The translations under genes were made by a program, and so were the position numbers. Under the pieces are notes generated by a model. The model was not told where the DNA came from and did not search any database. It was given only the letters and a program-made list of their open reading frames with translations. This document shows, piece after piece, positions 15,913 to 17,633 of a DNA stretch of 17,633 nucleotides (positions are counted from its first letter, which is position 1; each line of letters begins with the position of its first letter). The stretch comes from CAZXEU01 sp964639665 (lineage in GTDB: Bacteria; Bacteroidota; Rhodothermia; Rhodothermales; Bin80): positions 1 through 17,633 of the forward strand of contig CAZXEU010000110.1 of NCBI GenBank assembly GCA_964639665.1, in the 5' to 3' direction.

Positions 15913-16977
15913 ATGTCCATCCGGCATTGGCCTGCCGCCATGCAGAATTTGCCCGCAAACGACCGTACGACGACGCTATACTGCCTCGCAGCCATCCTTG
16001 CTATTGTGATGGCCTGCCAGACCGCTCCGGAGCCAGCCACGATTGGCAGCGTGGACCGGTTGGATTCGCGCCTTGATGCACTCGTGGATCCGGAGTCGTC
16101 GTTCGAAATCCTTGCGGAGGGATTCGAGTGGTCCGAAGGACCGGTATGGGTACCGGAAGAGAACTTTCTGCTTTTTTCCGACATACCGCCCAACACCATT
16201 TACCGGTGGGATGCGACCGGCGGCGCCCGCGAATTCCTGAGGCCTTCCGGCTACACGGGCGCGGAGCCGCGGGGCGGTGAAGTGGGCTCCAACGGTCTTG
16301 TGCTGGACAGCCTTGGCCGACTCGTCCTTGCCCAGCACGGCGACCGCCGCATCGCGCGCTTGGAGGGCCCGCTTTCTGCGCCCTCTGCTGAGTACCTCAC
16401 GCTGGCAGACCGATACGAAGGAGCCCGGTTCAATAGCCCCAACGACCTCGTCTATCATTCCAGCGGAGATTTGTATTTCACGGATCCGCCGTACGGGCTG
16501 GAGGGCAACCTGCAGGATCCGGCCAAGGAAATCGAATTTCAGGGGGTGTACCGGCTGGCCAGGGACGGCAGCGTGACGCTGTTGACCGATGAACTGTCCC
16601 GTCCGAACGGGATTGGATTCTCTCCCGACGAATCGACGCTGTACGTGGCCAATTCCGATCCGGCCCATGCCATATGGATGGCGTATGATGTGGATCCGGA
16701 TGGCTTGCTCCAAAATGGCAGGGTCTTCTTTGACGCTACGGACCTCGTGAGACAGGGACTTCCGGGATTGCCTGACGGCCTGCATGTGGACAGCCAAGGC
16801 AACCTCCTTGCGACGGGTCCGGGCGGCGTGCTGGTATTCTCTCCGGACGGGACGCACCTCGGTACGCTCCTGACTACACAGGCCACGGCAAACTGCACGC
16901 TCGGCGAAGACGGCTCGTCGCTTTTCGTGACGGCGGACATGTACCTGCTTCGCATGCGCCTGCGTGCGGCGGGTTAG
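15913..16977 (+). CDS. SMP-30/gluconolactonase family lipoprotein
   Basis: This 354-residue beta-propeller enzyme has an N-terminal lipoprotein signal (hydrophobic LAAILAIVMAC, Cys35) after an unusually long n-region; ATG 15940 is an alternative start that shortens it. Metal and active-site residues of the family are present: Glu75 in FEWSEGPVW, Asn177 in FNSPNDLV, Asn232 in RPNGIGFSP and Asp288 in GLPDGLHVD, with repeated propeller strands such as GDLYFTDPPYGL and STLYVANSD. Known members hydrolyse sugar lactones (for example gluconolactone) with a divalent metal. Facing the periplasm and encoded 11 bases after a cytochrome c, it could follow a periplasmic sugar dehydrogenase; this is inference. 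The same family also contains other lactonases and esterases. Confidence 0.92.
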   Translation: MSIRHWPAAMQNLPANDRTTTLYCLAAILAIVMACQTAPEPATIGSVDRLDSRLDALVDPESSFEILAEGFEWSEGPVWVPEENFLLFSDIPPNTIYRWDATGGAREFLRPSGYTGAEPRGGEVGSNGLVLDSLGRLVLAQHGDRRIARLEGPLSAPSAEYLTLADRYEGARFNSPNDLVYHSSGDLYFTDPPYGLEGNLQDPAKEIEFQGVYRLARDGSVTLLTDELSRPNGIGFSPDESTLYVANSDPAHAIWMAYDVDPDGLLQNGRVFFDATDLVRQGLPGLPDGLHVDSQGNLLATGPGGVLVFSPDGTHLGTLLTTQATANCTLGEDGSSLFVTADMYLLRMRLRAAG

Positions 16978-17052
16978 CGCCAGGCAAGGATGCTGCCGGG
17001 CACGTAGGGTCAGTGCTTGGCCTCCCTGAAAAGCGCGATCCAAGTACGTTCA

Positions 17053-17067
17053 GGCCGGCACCCGGCC
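17053..17067 (+). terminator. Short GC hairpin after the SMP-30 gene (possible terminator)
   Basis: GGCCGG (17053-17058) and CCGGCC (17062-17067) pair perfectly around CAC, 76 bases past the stop of the lactonase gene. The following bases (CCATTCTCG) are not a T-run, so termination is only plausible. Confidence 0.3.
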
Positions 17068-17117
17068 CCATTCTCGTTGCACAAAGGCACGAGCAGCCTT
17101 GCGTAACGACAGGGAAT

Positions 17118-17156
17118 TATATACGAAAGTGCCGGAACACTTTATGTGTGTATATA
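17118..17156 (+). repeat. Imperfect hairpin upstream of tnpB (possible left-end structure)
   Basis: TATATAC (17118-17124) pairs with GTATATA (17150-17156), and AAAGTG (17126-17131) with CACTTT (17138-17143) around CCGGAA. An asymmetric internal loop (G against ATGTGT) separates the two stems. Single-strand transposons of the IS200/IS605 family use subterminal imperfect hairpins as ends, which fits its position just before tnpB. A role in limiting tnpB expression is another option. Confidence 0.45.
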
Positions 17157-17167
17157 TTGTTATTGGT

Positions 17168-17633
17168 ATGGTCAGGACGTACACATATCGCTGTGCCCGC
17201 ATGGGTAAGTCCAAGCGGGCTGCACTAGATGACCTCTTCAAACACCTCGCGTGGATTCGCAACAATGCGGTCGCACATTGCCGCGATGAATGGAGGAACA
17301 ACAAGAACACGCCATCGCGAAACGATCTCTTCAAGCGTCTTACGGGCATGCGCCGCGGCAATGCCTATGATGCGTCGAAACCCGTCCGGGCCCAGCGCTC
17401 CATGCTTCGGCGCGTTCGCGGAGGCTACGACAGGTTCTTCAAGCTCGGCGCGGGATTGCCTCGATTCAGGCGCGAAGTCCATTCCTTTGAACTCCACGGA
17501 TCGAAGCCTCGCCGCTCCGGCAAGTGCTGGGCTGTCCAGGTCAAGAGCGTCGGGAAGGTCCGTTTCAAGGGCCATGTCCCCGGCAACGCCGTAATCAGGA
17601 ACGTGCGCATCGTGCGGCACGCGCTCGGAACCG
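17168..17633 (+). CDS. tnpB: TnpB (OrfB) RNA-guided nuclease, N-terminal part (3' end off window)
   Basis: The frame is open from ATG 17168 to the edge (155 codons). The start MVRTYTYRCARMGKSKRAAL is the usual first strand of TnpB. FKHLAWIRNNAVAHCRDEWRNNK matches the helical OrfB N-terminal domain (the HTH_OrfB_IS605 region), and the later GGYDRFFKLGAGLPRFRR block matches the F-F-x-x-x-x-G-x-P-R-F segment of the family. The RuvC residues and zinc finger would lie beyond the window. An in-frame ATG at 17144 would add eight residues but overlaps the hairpin; the family N-terminus supports 17168. TnpB proteins are guided by an RNA made from the element's right end, which is not in this window. 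Whether the gene is intact cannot be judged. Confidence 0.87.
   Translation, partial: MVRTYTYRCARMGKSKRAALDDLFKHLAWIRNNAVAHCRDEWRNNKNTPSRNDLFKRLTGMRRGNAYDASKPVRAQRSMLRRVRGGYDRFFKLGAGLPRFRREVHSFELHGSKPRRSGKCWAVQVKSVGKVRFKGHVPGNAVIRNVRIVRHALGT

Larger units (their letters stand above)
17100..17633 (+). mobile_element. Left part of an IS200/IS605- or IS607-type element carrying tnpB (runs off window)
   Basis: A tnpB reading frame begins at 17168 behind an AT-rich stretch (about 17115-17167) that contrasts with the GC-rich surroundings and contains a hairpin. No tnpA gene lies upstream on either strand, so this may be a tnpB-only (IS1341-like) element, or tnpA may lie past the right edge. The left boundary is approximate; no terminal repeat is expected in this family and no duplication can be tested. 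Confidence 0.6.

Noticed and set aside
15976..17043. 355-codon minus-strand frame opposite the SMP-30 gene.
   Set aside because: Antisense to a well-supported enzyme with signal peptide and metal ligands; translation has no domain.
17225..17620. 131-codon minus-strand frame over tnpB.
   Set aside because: The plus-strand frame matches TnpB along its length; the minus frame is its shadow.

Overview
This is a GC-rich bacterial chromosome fragment with about a dozen complete genes, one gene cut at each end, and no RNA genes or CRISPR array that I can see. Three things suggest a member of Bacteroidota or Rhodothermota (for example a Rhodothermia-like marine lineage): a 7TM-HD (PgpH-type) phosphodiesterase, a membrane-anchored SpoIIE-type phosphatase with a characteristic N-terminal block, and mostly weak Shine-Dalgarno sites. 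This placement is inferred from gene families and was not tested phylogenetically.

Layout: positions 1-13150 are all on the minus strand and 13776 to the end is all on the plus strand, meeting in a 625-base divergent spacer. In minus-strand transcription order, from right to left, the genes are: a membrane SpoIIE/PP2C phosphatase (13150-12044); a two-gene unit of a peptidase-M19 dipeptidase (11830-10874) overlapping by 4 bases an N-methyl-amino-acid (sarcosine) oxidase-like flavoprotein (10877-9687); a secreted alpha/beta hydrolase (9170-7683); a sugar-porter MFS transporter (7409-6048); a sodium:solute symporter (5932-4385) followed after 44 bases by a PgpH-type cyclic-di-AMP phosphodiesterase (4340-1998); and a polyamine-type ABC ATPase (1576-455) followed after 18 bases by its substrate-binding protein, which runs off the left edge (436-1). 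The plus strand carries a small lipoprotein plus a creatininase-family amidohydrolase (13776-15025), a secreted cytochrome c plus an SMP-30/gluconolactonase lipoprotein (15410-16977), and the 5' part of a TnpB gene from an IS200/IS605- or IS607-type element (17168 to the edge).

Functionally the window reads as a nutrient-acquisition and peripheral-catabolism neighbourhood: three transporters, a dipeptidase, an amine oxidase, an amidohydrolase, an esterase/peptidase-like hydrolase and a lactonase, with two signalling proteins (c-di-AMP turnover and a Ser/Thr phosphatase). The most notable points are the translationally coupled dipeptidase-oxidase pair, in which one canonical zinc ligand of the dipeptidase is replaced by Cys; two clean palindromes that look like operators, in front of the dipeptidase and cytochrome c genes; an imperfect hairpin in the AT-rich stretch before tnpB; and a large structured palindrome in the divergent spacer. 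I did not find an obvious new defence or mobile system beyond the partial TnpB element.
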